Below, in pieces: positions 33,853-43,082 of a stretch of DNA of 64,000 bases (position 1 is the stretch's first letter; each line of letters opens with the position of its first letter). The DNA is taken from positions 620,001-684,000 of the forward strand of contig NZ_CP011971.1 in assembly GCF_001579945.1 (NCBI RefSeq), read 5' to 3'. Source of the DNA: Steroidobacter denitrificans (GTDB lineage Bacteria > Pseudomonadota > Gammaproteobacteria > Steroidobacterales > Steroidobacteraceae). Under the pieces are notes generated by a model. It was not told where the DNA came from. It was given only the letters and a program-made list of their open reading frames with translations, and searched no databases. The position numbers and the translations under genes are program-made.

Positions 33853-35658
33853 TTAAATCTGTGGTGCTTTGCTCGACAAGTAGTCTATCAAGCGCTTGCG
33901 CGGATACACGTCCGCCGCATTCTGAATATTGCGTAGTGGAGCTATCGCCCGGTCGTTGTCCAACGCGAAGTGCGTCTCCATCAAATCGGCCAAAAACGAC
34001 GCGACGCTGCCCTGATTGCGGAAGTAAGCCAGTGGCCCCTGATAGAGCAGCCTTTGCTGCCCAAGATCGAATGTCTGCTGCCGCAACTGATCGAGTGGTT
34101 GGCTAAGCAGTTCAGGAATCTTACCTTGGTCGATGGCCGCCGTGGCACTGATACGTTGGCGCAAGCGCTTCATGGTCACTGTCGTGATGACATGAATGGC
34201 GTGGCGGTAAATCAACTTCTCTTGGCTGCGCGCTGCCGCCTTCTGTTCGTAATCCACTACCAGCGCGCGGATAGCCCGGTGGCACAACACCGCATTGACC
34301 AAGGCAGTACCCGTGAGAGTAGCCGGGAACAGAGTCTGGTATTCGGCGGATTCCGGGTTGGCTAGCCGCGCTGGTTCACTCTTGAGCCAAACGGCATAGC
34401 GCGGATCATCCTGCCGCGAGGCGAGCACACGCAGCGCCTCGTCGAGCGAAACAGCATTGGGTCCGGTCGCCGATGCTTCGGGACGATAGTGGTAGGCGAA
34501 TCCGAGATGGGCAATTTCCTGCCGCAATCGCTCCTGATTCTCGTCCAGCGAGGCGAAGTTCGCCGTCTGCACCGGATTCTGGTGGTTACGGGCCTTGGTA
34601 ACGCGCTTGCCGAACGGGCCATCCGCCGGTGCCTTGATCAGGGTGAGCATCACCTTGGCATCCTCTATGCTGCTGCCTGGATGCTGGGCCACAAACTCGG
34701 CTGCCGACGCGACCGTCTGCGCGCCATTGATGACGGACAGACCGCGCACCTTGAATTTCCTGAAACCGTTTCCGGGATTCTTGCCCTTCGGCTCAATATC
34801 GTCGCAGACTGCCGTCACTCCGTTATTGAGGTAGAAGAAGCTGCCCGGATCGTCGCGCAAGGTTGCCTTGATGGCCCTGTTGACATCGGATCGGCTGCTG
34901 CCGAGGAAGTAGCGGATATTGCGCTCATAGAGCGCTTTCCCCTTGTCCTTGTGCAGCGTAGCCAGATCGGCCAAGCGGGCAATTCCATAGTACGTCGTGC
35001 GGGGGGATTCGATCCTAACGTGCTTCTGCAAGGCGATGTCGGTGTGAACGGGCGGATAGGCCTGTTCCGCCAGCAGATCTCGCGTGATCTCGGCTGCAGC
35101 GTAATACTCCACTTGCTTGTCGAGACGCTCTTCGTCGAGATCATCGTCTTCTAGCAGCAGTTGCAGCGCGTCGATAGCGGACTTGGATACGCTGTCCCCG
35201 GTATAGGGAACAACCAGTTTAATATGACTGCATACATCGAGCGCGCTTTCAATCTCGGCCTTGCGATTCTGGACGTTCTCGTTGAAACTTGTGAAATCCT
35301 GCTTCAACAAAAAGCGAACGCCGCTGCAGAACGACTGGGCTTCGTCCTGTTTGAACTGCTCGGATTCCTTCAGCTTGGTCTGCAGCAGATACAGCGTTTG
35401 TGTTGGCGCATGGTAGTGGATCGCATCCAACCCCTTGTCGTTGAAGTCATCCACGACGGATGCTGCTGCATCTTTGGGAGCAAGGTTGAGCAGCTTGTTC
35501 AACGCAAAGGCACTGAAAGCACGCGAAAGCTGCTTTGCGGCTTGTTCCTCCGGCTTCCCTGCTCCCAAGAGGGGTGGAAGGAGAGGCACGAAGCGTTCCG
35601 CCAGGATCTTCTGCAGGATTGCCATGTAGTGAGGCTCAAGCGCTGGCATGTCACTCAA
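33853..35658 (-). CDS. AIPR-family (abortive infection) protein
   Basis: A 601-aa AIPR protein. The family hallmark is YLNNGVTAVCDDI followed by LSVINGAQTVASAAEFV, with KVMLTLIKA further on. AIPR was first seen in phage-resistance loci and may carry a nuclease-like core; its reaction is not settled. The N-terminal half (LYLLQTKLKESEQFKQDEAQ) includes a Q-x-K pattern like that of PD-(D/E)xK folds. It overlaps the ATPase gene by 4 bp, which suggests the two proteins are made together. Confidence 0.88.
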   Translation of the reverse strand: MSDMPALEPHYMAILQKILAERFVPLLPPLLGAGKPEEQAAKQLSRAFSAFALNKLLNLAPKDAAASVVDDFNDKGLDAIHYHAPTQTLYLLQTKLKESEQFKQDEAQSFCSGVRFLLKQDFTSFNENVQNRKAEIESALDVCSHIKLVVPYTGDSVSKSAIDALQLLLEDDDLDEERLDKQVEYYAAAEITRDLLAEQAYPPVHTDIALQKHVRIESPRTTYYGIARLADLATLHKDKGKALYERNIRYFLGSSRSDVNRAIKATLRDDPGSFFYLNNGVTAVCDDIEPKGKNPGNGFRKFKVRGLSVINGAQTVASAAEFVAQHPGSSIEDAKVMLTLIKAPADGPFGKRVTKARNHQNPVQTANFASLDENQERLRQEIAHLGFAYHYRPEASATGPNAVSLDEALRVLASRQDDPRYAVWLKSEPARLANPESAEYQTLFPATLTGTALVNAVLCHRAIRALVVDYEQKAAARSQEKLIYRHAIHVITTVTMKRLRQRISATAAIDQGKIPELLSQPLDQLRQQTFDLGQQRLLYQGPLAYFRNQGSVASFLADLMETHFALDNDRAIAPLRNIQNAADVYPRKRLIDYLSSKAPQI

Positions 35659-37973
35659 CTCGGCTTCTTCAGAGGATGCAGACGACGGGTCTCCCCGGTC
35701 GTGGCCCAGTAGCTTCCGGACCTATCGTTCCGGGGCCAACCGACGTCGTGATCCACCAGCGCGTCGATCAGGGTGAGAACTTCCTTCCCGAACGCTATCG
35801 AGTCGCTGTCGAGAAGCGCGAAGGACAAAGCATTGAAATGACATCCAGTGACATTCCGAACCTGGGCTATGCGCGCAAGTTCGCTTAGGTGTGGTTCAAG
35901 CCTCTTTTCAATGTAGTTTACCGTCCCTGACGGATCTTCCTGCCGGTGCTCAACGCGCAACGCCTTCTTCAGCTTGCTGTCCACGGCAGGCAACAGATCG
36001 CCAAGCGTATACGTGGCGCCGGCGCGCCTCGAAACGCTGCATTCATACAGCTGAGTAAGGAAGTCCAGAACAGCTTCCAGAATCACGCCTGATTTGGCAC
36101 AGATCGCTTGGTGATCCGGAGATGACTCGCCAAGCAATTGCCGCAGCCTTTCGGTCTCCGGGATGCTGCGGCTATGCGAAATCCCCGAGCTGAACGACCA
36201 GCGGACGAGTTCGAGGAACTGGCATTGCCCGCTCTTCAGCCAACCCCATCTGAACTTATGCCGCCACGGTCCGTAATGGGTCGTAATCAGGCAGTGCCGA
36301 AACTTGCTGGTTTCCTCATAGAGCATCTCGACAATGCGATCAACGTGCGGTTCGTCGACGCTCCCGAGCACATCATCAAGTACCAGAATCTTCTCCTCTG
36401 GCACTTCTCTCTCCGCCAGGGCGAGAAAGACACAGAGGCCAAGCGTGTCAAGGTGGGAGTCGCTGAAATAGGCTTGGGGCGGTGCATCCTGCTGACCGCA
36501 GAACTCGGTTGATATTTCCAGTGATGCGCGCTTGGCGGCATCCATTGCCAAGCCGATCTTGTTCAGCCCTTCGCCCAGATGCACTGCCTCATACAGCACA
36601 CCGACCCGGTTTGATATCGCCTCCAGGATTCCATCCGTGAACTTCCTGCGTTCGTTCTCGACCAGTTCCAGGGTCTTCATCAAACGAGGAATCAGCGCTT
36701 CGAGATCTTTCGCGCGCTTCTCATTGTTCTGTAGTGCCGTCAGCGCCCCTCGGAGAGCGGCGACGTACCTCTCGTCGGCCACGCAAGCGTCGGAAATGCT
36801 CTTCCACTTATCCCGTTTACCTTGATGGCCTGACCTCCACGCTTCCCACTGCGCAGTGTCCGGGGGCACAGGGAATGCAGGAATCTCCATGTCAGCAGGA
36901 ACCTGGCCGCTGTTACAGTAATTCTCGAGGGCCGCTGCAGCATTGGCGGCGTCAGATTTTGCATCCTCCCATCGCTGCTTGGCTTGCTGGGCATCAGTTT
37001 CCCGGCTTCCTACGGTCTTCTTCGCCGCTTCCAGCTTGTCGTACAGTCCCTGCGACTGCATGCGCTTGTTCACTTCCTCGACCAAGCCGGCCGCTTTCTC
37101 GCTGCTTTCGCACAAAGGACAGACCGAAGGGTTCGGATGCCTATGAAAATGAGCCTGCGCAGCCTTCAGAATGTCCAGCACTTCCAGGTAGTCGCTGGCG
37201 ACAGATTCTGTCAGTGCGGCCAGTTCTGCATGTGCCCCTTGCAAAGAGTCTTCTGCACTACTGAGCTGGGTAGCCAGCTCAGCAATCTTGGACGGATGCG
37301 CAGCAAGTCCGTCCCAAAGAGCAATCATGCGATCAATAGCTGATTTTCGTTGACCGAGGTGACTCCTATCCTTCTGAACCTCCTGCGCTGCCCATGTGAT
37401 GGCTCCGGGGGCGGGACTTCCCGCCTCAATCCAAAGCCTTTCGATCTGTTCCGTGTTCTCGGATACACGAGTCGATGCCGTGCTGAATTCAGAACTCTTG
37501 TTGCGAATCAATTCGCGCAATGTACCTTCGGATGCCTCCACTCCGGAAACATCCACGAATCGACTGATTTCCTTGTAGCGATCGGCCGGTTTTGCCTCAA
37601 TCAACCTTAGTATTTCGCTTCTTCTCAGGACTGCCACCTTGGGGCGGAGCGCCTGATTGCTTACGGAGACATCAGCCTTCCCCAAAGCGACAATGCAGTC
37701 ACCCGAGGACGTCTCCAGCGTCACCTTGATATCAGCAGCCTTCTTGCCAACGGAGTGCCAATATCTCCTCGTTTGGCCTAGACCTCTGGTATCGAGCGAC
37801 CCTACGTTTCCATTTCCCAACAGATCAAAGGCATCGCATACGGTAGATTTTCCGGTGCCGTTTTCGCCGTAGATGATAGTGAGCTTTTTTCCTCTCTCGA
37901 ATCCCAGCCTGAATGGCGTAACAGAGCCTCGGAGATTCTCAATTAGCAGAGCAGCCAGAGAAGGCACCGTCAT
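35655..37973 (-). CDS. SMC/RecF-like ATPase with CxxC hook
   Basis: A 772-aa ABC-type ATPase. Walker A is GENGTGKST (36-44). Coiled coils flank CPLC (285-288), which resembles the Rad50 zinc hook but occurs once. The signature region FSDSHLDTLGLCVFLAL (503-519), Walker B KILVLDDVLGSVDE (528-541) and the switch histidine in TTHYGPW (566) follow. A C-terminal domain of about 200 aa comes after the ATPase. Such proteins serve as DNA-end or damage sensors in OLD, Lamassu, Gabija and similar defence systems. Coupled by 4-bp overlaps to the 58-aa protein upstream and AIPR downstream. Confidence 0.87.
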   Translation of the reverse strand: MTVPSLAALLIENLRGSVTPFRLGFERGKKLTIIYGENGTGKSTVCDAFDLLGNGNVGSLDTRGLGQTRRYWHSVGKKAADIKVTLETSSGDCIVALGKADVSVSNQALRPKVAVLRRSEILRLIEAKPADRYKEISRFVDVSGVEASEGTLRELIRNKSSEFSTASTRVSENTEQIERLWIEAGSPAPGAITWAAQEVQKDRSHLGQRKSAIDRMIALWDGLAAHPSKIAELATQLSSAEDSLQGAHAELAALTESVASDYLEVLDILKAAQAHFHRHPNPSVCPLCESSEKAAGLVEEVNKRMQSQGLYDKLEAAKKTVGSRETDAQQAKQRWEDAKSDAANAAAALENYCNSGQVPADMEIPAFPVPPDTAQWEAWRSGHQGKRDKWKSISDACVADERYVAALRGALTALQNNEKRAKDLEALIPRLMKTLELVENERRKFTDGILEAISNRVGVLYEAVHLGEGLNKIGLAMDAAKRASLEISTEFCGQQDAPPQAYFSDSHLDTLGLCVFLALAEREVPEEKILVLDDVLGSVDEPHVDRIVEMLYEETSKFRHCLITTHYGPWRHKFRWGWLKSGQCQFLELVRWSFSSGISHSRSIPETERLRQLLGESSPDHQAICAKSGVILEAVLDFLTQLYECSVSRRAGATYTLGDLLPAVDSKLKKALRVEHRQEDPSGTVNYIEKRLEPHLSELARIAQVRNVTGCHFNALSFALLDSDSIAFGKEVLTLIDALVDHDVGWPRNDRSGSYWATTGETRRLHPLKKPS

Positions 37974-38146
37974 TGGCCCTCTCCCTTGCTAGACGCCTTC
38001 TCCACGGCGAGCAGCCAGTCCTCGGCCTTCATGCTGCCACTAGCGATCTTGGCTTTGTATTTTCCAGCATCACCGGGTAGCAGAAGACGGCGCTCCACTA
38101 ACTGAGGCGCAATGATCTCTACCAACTCCTCGGACGGCGATTTCAT
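37970..38146 (-). CDS. 58-aa protein of the defence operon
   Basis: A short gene starting at ATG 38146 with GAGG eight bases upstream and ending in the ATGA that starts the ATPase gene. The 58-aa product begins MKSPSEELVEIIAPQLVERR and contains a central LPGDAGKYKAKIASGSMKAEDW segment with a charged tail. No family is recognised. Good ribosome site, four-base overlap and a seven-base gap from the KTSC gene support that it is real. It could be a small partner of the ATPase. Confidence 0.65.
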   Translation of the reverse strand: MKSPSEELVEIIAPQLVERRLLLPGDAGKYKAKIASGSMKAEDWLLAVEKASSKGEGQ

Positions 38147-38153
38147 GACATCC

Positions 38154-38384
38154 TCACCATTTCCTAGCGTAGCTGTCTTTCACAACCGAGGCGATGTACG
38201 AATTCAGACCGCGCCCCTGCGCGGCGAGAATCTTCATTCTCTCAACGACCGTTTTCCCAGGCCGGTTGGCATCGTAGAGGTAGTTGCGGTACGTCCCACT
38301 CCTGAAAACCACGAGGATGGATTCTTCCGTTGCCTCATAAGACACGACATTGGAATTCCCATTGAGATTCCGGTAAGGCGTCAT
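38154..38384 (-). CDS. KTSC-domain protein
   Basis: A 76-aa protein made of one KTSC domain (SNVVSYEATEESILVVFRSGTYRNYLYDANR). Such domains occur alone or fused to lysyl-tRNA synthetase or helicase-like proteins and may bind nucleic acid. ATG 38384 is chosen because it forms ATGA with the SNF2 stop; an upstream start at 38396 is also open. The terminal Cys of the name-giving motif is not conserved here. Its position between helicase and ATPase genes suggests a structural or nucleic-acid-binding partner. Confidence 0.82.
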   Translation of the reverse strand: MTPYRNLNGNSNVVSYEATEESILVVFRSGTYRNYLYDANRPGKTVVERMKILAAQGRGLNSYIASVVKDSYARKW

Positions 38385-41254
38385 TTCAGGTCCCACTCGA
38401 TAGTGAACAGCGTCCGTTCGTCCACGTATTGCTGAAGCTGCACTTCCAACTGACCGATCAGACCATTGCGCTGTGACTCGACCTCATCCTGCCGGACAAA
38501 CAACTCGCGCCGCAGCTTGCTGCGTTTGCCTTCCAGTTCGCGCTGCTGTTTCTGGTGGGCCAGCTTTTCCTCCAGCGTTGGCGATATCGCCGCCGTGCGG
38601 CGAACTTCCTTGATCTCCCGGTCGATCTCCTTGATTTCCTGCTCCAGCCCGAGTTTGAGATCGTCCGCCCAAGCGTCCAGCTTCTGGACCTCCTGCTCGA
38701 AATAGCCGAGGTTGCGCTGGTTGATCTCCCGCAGCAACGTAACTTTGCGGGTTTCTACATCGGCCACCAGCGTCGGATCGGCCGCATTGCTGAACAGGCC
38801 TGCCGATTGCGTGGTAGCCGGTAGGCGCAACAGTTTCTCGGGGTCTTCCTCCGCAAGCACAGCACCATCGCTAGTGCTGGCCGCAACCAGCAGGTGCTGC
38901 TCCTGACTGCCCAGCGTCTCGACGGATACCAGCTTTAAGGTAAGCCATCCGGTTTTGCCACGATACGGCTCCAGCGTACTGATCCTTGTGCCATATCCGT
39001 CGTAGTTAAATACTAGCTTGGCGCTGTCGAGCGCACGGTCCTTGGCCTGGCTGGTTATCCACAGCGCCAGCGGATGATTGACGCGGTACAAGTGCGCTTC
39101 ACCGGACCGGCGCGGCAACTCATAGCGCCCCAATTCAATGCCCCCGCCGCCATCCACCATGCCATCCGGCAGGCGCAGAAGGTCGAAGCCATTGTCGTCG
39201 AACGTGGCACAACCGCCAAGCTCCGCGCGGGTCAGCTCCATCAACATTCGCTCGAAGCGGTTACGCGCGTTCTTGCTGTCTTCGGCGCTGATGCGCAGCC
39301 TTTCCTGCACCTGCTCGTCGAAGTTCTCCAGCAGCACCTGGCGCGTCCTGACCATTGCGTCATTGATTTCGCCGGAAAGATCCAACTGAAGCTGCTCGAA
39401 ACTGGCCCTGATTTCGCCGGGGCTACGGCAATTCCGGTAGATGTCGGCAATGCGCCGTTCGAAATCCACGCCAGAGCCGATGGCGCCCAGCACTTCATCG
39501 CTGGCTCCGAAAACACCCTCGAAAAGCTGGAACTTCTGGTCCAGCAATTCGTACACACGGGCGTCGGCCTCGTTGCTGCGATCCACGAAGTTCACCACTA
39601 CCACATCGAACTTCTGGCCGTAGCGATGGCAACGGCCAATGCGCTGCTCGATGCGCTGCGGGTTCCACGGCAGGTCGTAGTTGATGACTAGCGAACAGAA
39701 CTGAAGATTGATGCCTTCAGCCCCTGCTTCGGTGGCAATCATGATCTTGCCGCGTTCCTTGAAGTGCTCGACCAGCGCGGCGCGGGTGTCTGCCGTTTTG
39801 GAGCCAGTGATGCGATCGGTGCCTTCGTGCGTTTTGAGCCACGCCTTGTATATGGCCTGGGCACGCGCATCGCTGTTCGTGCCATTGAATAGCACGATGC
39901 CCTCGCCGTAGTGGGTATCTGCCAGCAGACTGAGGAGATATTCCTGGGTGCGCCGGGATTCGGTGAAGATGATTGCCTTGTGCGCGGCGCCCAATCTTTC
40001 CAGTTCGGCGAAAGCTCGGTCCAGGGCAATTAGCAGCGCCTTGCCTTTGGCGTTGTCCCGAATGCTGGTCGCCAGCGCTTTGAACCGGCGCAGCTCGTCG
40101 ATTTCCTCCGAGATAGCATCCCGCTCGCCCTGGGTCGGGACTGGAACTTCAGCGTCCTGAACGCCCCATTCGTCGGCCGTTTCATCGAGCGATTCGTAGT
40201 CCTGGTCCAGTTCGTCAGTGAGGTCTGGAACTGCCTTCGTATTCTCCAGCACCCCTTGCAAGCGCGTAGCCATCGTTTCCAACGCGCCGGCGATGGCATG
40301 GGTGCTGGACGCTAACAGTTTCCACAGGATCAGCGAGATCAGTTGCCGCTGGGCATTGGGCAGCGCGTTCAGATTGGGGCGACGCAAGTACTCGGCGACA
40401 AGCCGGGAAAGCTCCTGTTCCTCGTCCGAAGGCGTGAACTCCTGGACGATGGCTTTGCGGGCCGTGTAGGAAACATACGGCTGCACCTGCTTGCGCAGCG
40501 TGCGCTTGCATACCGACCCAAGGCGCTCGCGCAGGCCGGCAAATGCCGCTTCTCGCCCGTTGTTGGTGAACTGCGCCCGGAAACTGTCGATGTCGCCGAA
40601 TACCCGGTCATCAATGATGCTGACCAGGCCATACAGTTCCAGCAGCGAGTTTTGTAGCGGCGTCGCGGTCAGCAGCACCTTAGAATGGACTCGTGCCAGC
40701 GATTCCTTGAGGGTCTTGGCGATGACATTGCTGGGCTTGTATACGTTGCGCAGGCGGTGCGCCTCGTCGAGCACGACCAGATCCCACGCAATGTCCTTGA
40801 TGTCGTTAGCTTTGGCCTTGGCGAACTGGTAGGAACAGATCACCGGACTGGAGGATTGGAAGGGGTTCTGCTGCTGCTTGCGGATGGCGTTGTAGCTCCT
40901 GGCTTCCAGAATCACGCCCTGCAAACCGAACTTGTCCTGTAGCTCCTGGTGCCACTGCTTGCGCAGGTTGGCCGGAACGATGATGAGGATGCGCCGGCGC
41001 CGCTCCGCCCACCGCTGCGAAATGACCAGGCCCGCCTCGATGGTCTTTCCCAAGCCCACTTCGTCGGCCAAAATCACCCCACGCGAAAGCGGGTTGCGGC
41101 AGGCGAACAGGGCGGCATCGACCTGATGCGGATTCAGGTCCACCTGGGAATCCACCAAGGTCGATGCCAGGGATTCGACCGAATCACTGGCGGTCCGCCG
41201 GGTCAGCAGCCAGGCGAAGTATTGGGCTTGGTGTGGCGTGAGGTTTGCCGTCAC
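38381..41254 (-). CDS. SNF2-family helicase/translocase
   Basis: A 957-aa superfamily 2 ATPase of the SNF2/RapA type. The order is Walker A DEVGLGKTIE, LIIVPANLRKQW (Ia), LVVLDEAHRLRN (II), LLTATPLQNS (III), AIIFTESRRTQEYL (IV), MIATEAGAEGINLQ (V) and QRIGRCHRYGQ (VI). A long C-terminal part ends in a charged coiled coil. GTG 41254 is preferred because GGGAG lies just before it and homologous sequence (LTPHQAQYFAWLL) starts there; the frame is open to 41368. It is the first gene of the unit. RapA- and DrmD-like enzymes in defence loci move along DNA. Confidence 0.87.
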   Translation of the reverse strand: MTANLTPHQAQYFAWLLTRRTASDSVESLASTLVDSQVDLNPHQVDAALFACRNPLSRGVILADEVGLGKTIEAGLVISQRWAERRRRILIIVPANLRKQWHQELQDKFGLQGVILEARSYNAIRKQQQNPFQSSSPVICSYQFAKAKANDIKDIAWDLVVLDEAHRLRNVYKPSNVIAKTLKESLARVHSKVLLTATPLQNSLLELYGLVSIIDDRVFGDIDSFRAQFTNNGREAAFAGLRERLGSVCKRTLRKQVQPYVSYTARKAIVQEFTPSDEEQELSRLVAEYLRRPNLNALPNAQRQLISLILWKLLASSTHAIAGALETMATRLQGVLENTKAVPDLTDELDQDYESLDETADEWGVQDAEVPVPTQGERDAISEEIDELRRFKALATSIRDNAKGKALLIALDRAFAELERLGAAHKAIIFTESRRTQEYLLSLLADTHYGEGIVLFNGTNSDARAQAIYKAWLKTHEGTDRITGSKTADTRAALVEHFKERGKIMIATEAGAEGINLQFCSLVINYDLPWNPQRIEQRIGRCHRYGQKFDVVVVNFVDRSNEADARVYELLDQKFQLFEGVFGASDEVLGAIGSGVDFERRIADIYRNCRSPGEIRASFEQLQLDLSGEINDAMVRTRQVLLENFDEQVQERLRISAEDSKNARNRFERMLMELTRAELGGCATFDDNGFDLLRLPDGMVDGGGGIELGRYELPRRSGEAHLYRVNHPLALWITSQAKDRALDSAKLVFNYDGYGTRISTLEPYRGKTGWLTLKLVSVETLGSQEQHLLVAASTSDGAVLAEEDPEKLLRLPATTQSAGLFSNAADPTLVADVETRKVTLLREINQRNLGYFEQEVQKLDAWADDLKLGLEQEIKEIDREIKEVRRTAAISPTLEEKLAHQKQQRELEGKRSKLRRELFVRQDEVESQRNGLIGQLEVQLQQYVDERTLFTIEWDLK

Positions 41255-41670
41255 GACCACGACTCCCTGTTCCCTTTGGCTGCCGAAATGACCCGTCCTC
41301 CTGTCAGCACAGCCTTCGCGGTTGAAGACCTTTACCCTATTGATTTTTAAAGACGATCCGGGGCCCAATCATACCCGAACTTGCCGCCGAGCGGCCCGTG
41401 AAACCATCACAGTATCCTTGCCTCCCGCTGCCACGCCCAGACCTGCGCCCCTTGCACGCGCAGGTGCCGCGCGAAATGTCCTCGTGGCCACAATGTGGCC
41501 TATGAGCAAGCGCGTAGCTATCCTGCAAGACAAGGAGAATGCTCCCAATACCTCGACATGGGCCGGCAACGCGTCGTTCAGAGGGTTGGCCGATCCCGGA
41601 GCAGTAAACGGGGATTTTTCCCCGAATACCTGCTGCTGCTTTCGCAGCCGTGTTGGCGGATTATCGCCAC
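41255..41670. promoter_or_regulatory. Divergent region between SNF2 operon and alpA
   Basis: About 415 bp that must hold the promoters of the defence operon and of alpA. It includes the 15-bp palindrome GGCCACA-A-TGTGGCC at 41486-41500. A TTTAAAAATCAATAGGGT stretch (minus strand, about 41349-41332) is the only AT-rich candidate for a promoter of the SNF2 gene. No strong sigma70 pair was found. Confidence 0.4.
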
Positions 41671-41952
41671 ATGCCGGCTACCGAAAACCCCAACCACAGC
41701 AATCTGCCGGGACCGGCCTTCTACCGCCTTCGAGACGTGCTGAGAATCACGGGCCTGAGCCGCCCGACGTTGTATCGACGGATCGCAGCCTGCCGATTCC
41801 CTCGCCCCGTGCACCTGGGTGGCCGGGCCTGCGGATGGGCACATGCAGCATTGCAGGACTGGATTGCGGATCCGGAAGGCTACTGCGCCCCGGGTACTCA
41901 GGCGGCCTTTTGGCCTTCCCCCACGCCTTGCAACCGCAAGCGATCCAGGTGA
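41671..41952 (+). CDS. AlpA-family regulator of the tRNA island
   Basis: A 93-aa AlpA-type winged-helix protein: FYRLRDVLRITGLSRPTLYRRIAA followed by FPRPVHLGGRACGWAHAALQDWI, the standard pattern of island regulators and excision factors. ATG 41671 follows GGCGGA; a GTG at 41650 is possible. The 3' end overlaps the convergent integrase gene by 55 bp, so strong transcription of one could reduce the other. Probable role: control of integrase or excision of this island. Confidence 0.85.
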   Translation: MPATENPNHSNLPGPAFYRLRDVLRITGLSRPTLYRRIAACRFPRPVHLGGRACGWAHAALQDWIADPEGYCAPGTQAAFWPSPTPCNRKRSR

Positions 41953-43082
41953 TCGGCCCACGCCTGCATCATCTTTGCACGCGGCTCCAGATACAGGGCA
42001 TGGTTGTAGGCTGCACTGACTTCATTGCGCTCCTGGTGGGCAAGTTGCAATTCGATGTGCTCGTGCGGCCAGCCCTGTTCGTGCAGGATGGTGGACGCCA
42101 CTCCCCGGAAGCCATGCCCGGTCATCCGTCCCCGATAGCCCATGCGGTACAGGGCGAACAGCAGCGTGTTGGTGCTCATCGGTTTGCTGGGATTGATGTC
42201 ACCGGGAAACACCAGCTCGCGGTCAAAGGAAATCTCCTTGAGACGTTTCAAGATCGCCTGAGACTGCGTGCTCAACGCCACGACATGCGGCGTCTTCATC
42301 TTCATGCGTTCTGCCGGAATGTCCCACTGAGACGCTTTGAAATCGAACTCCGGCCAGCGGGTGCCGATCAGTTCGGAAGTGCGCACGAAAGTCAGCGCCA
42401 TCAGCTGCAGGGCCAACCGTGTGTGCTCGCCGCCCACGTAGCTGTCGATGGCGTGCAGCAGGTCCGGCAGCTCCTTCGCCGTGACGCGCGGGTGGTTGCG
42501 CCGCTTGCGCGGGATCAGGATGTCGGCAGGCCGCACCTCCGCCACCGGGTTGCGCAGCGCGAGGTCGTTTGCCACCGCATAGCGCATGATCTGCCCGCAG
42601 TTCTGCAACAGCCGCCGCGCAATCTCGAATGCGCCGCGTTTCTCGATCTTGCGCACGGCATCGCGGAAGTCCGCTGGCGAAAGCCCGGCAATCGGCCGGT
42701 GGCCGATCTGCGGAAAGATGTCCGTCTCCAGACGTGTCTTGACGGACTGCGCGTAGTGCTCGGTGCGTCCGGCCTTCCAGTGGTCGTGCCACGCGCGGGC
42801 CACAGCCTCGAAATCCTGGCTGACAGCCTGCTTCGCTGCGGCAGGGTCCACCCCCTCCGCCAGCAGCCGCCTGGCCTCGTGGTGCCGCTCCCTGGCCCGG
42901 ACCAGCGGCACGTCGGGGTATACGCCCAGAGCCAGCGTCCGGCGCTTCCCGTGGAAACTGTAGTCGTAGCGCCAGTACCGGCCGCCGCCCGGCGTCACCA
43001 GCAGGTACAACCCACGGCCATCGGTCAGCTTCTGCGGACGGTCGGACGGCTTCGCGCCGCGAACCTGGGTATCGGTCAGCAT
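41898..43082 (-). CDS. int: P4-type tyrosine integrase
   Basis: A 394-aa integrase. It has the N-terminal DUF4102-type DNA-binding domain (LTDGRGLYLLVTPGGGRYWR), a core-binding domain and the catalytic domain. Catalytic residues are Arg234 (FVRTSEL), His323 and Arg326 (GHGFRG), His349 (AHQERN) and nucleophile Tyr359 (AAYNHA). Length and motifs are intact, so it is probably functional. The gene starts 165 bp from the 3' end of tRNA-Met and reads into the island, typical of tRNA-targeting islands. A TTACGGTAT/ATACCGTAA dyad lies directly upstream. Confidence 0.93.
   Translation of the reverse strand: MLTDTQVRGAKPSDRPQKLTDGRGLYLLVTPGGGRYWRYDYSFHGKRRTLALGVYPDVPLVRARERHHEARRLLAEGVDPAAAKQAVSQDFEAVARAWHDHWKAGRTEHYAQSVKTRLETDIFPQIGHRPIAGLSPADFRDAVRKIEKRGAFEIARRLLQNCGQIMRYAVANDLALRNPVAEVRPADILIPRKRRNHPRVTAKELPDLLHAIDSYVGGEHTRLALQLMALTFVRTSELIGTRWPEFDFKASQWDIPAERMKMKTPHVVALSTQSQAILKRLKEISFDRELVFPGDINPSKPMSTNTLLFALYRMGYRGRMTGHGFRGVASTILHEQGWPHEHIELQLAHQERNEVSAAYNHALYLEPRAKMMQAWADHLDRLRLQGVGEGQKAA

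Noticed and set aside
28319-41254. DISARM or BREX assignment for the island operon
   Set aside because: No DUF1998 (DrmB), PLD (DrmC), PglZ or BrxC-like protein is present. Only the SNF2 helicase and a methylase are shared in general type.
38381-41254. RapA (RNA polymerase recycling factor) for the SNF2 gene
   Set aside because: Motifs are similar, but the operon context in a mobile island and lack of a RapA-type N-terminus favour a defence translocase.
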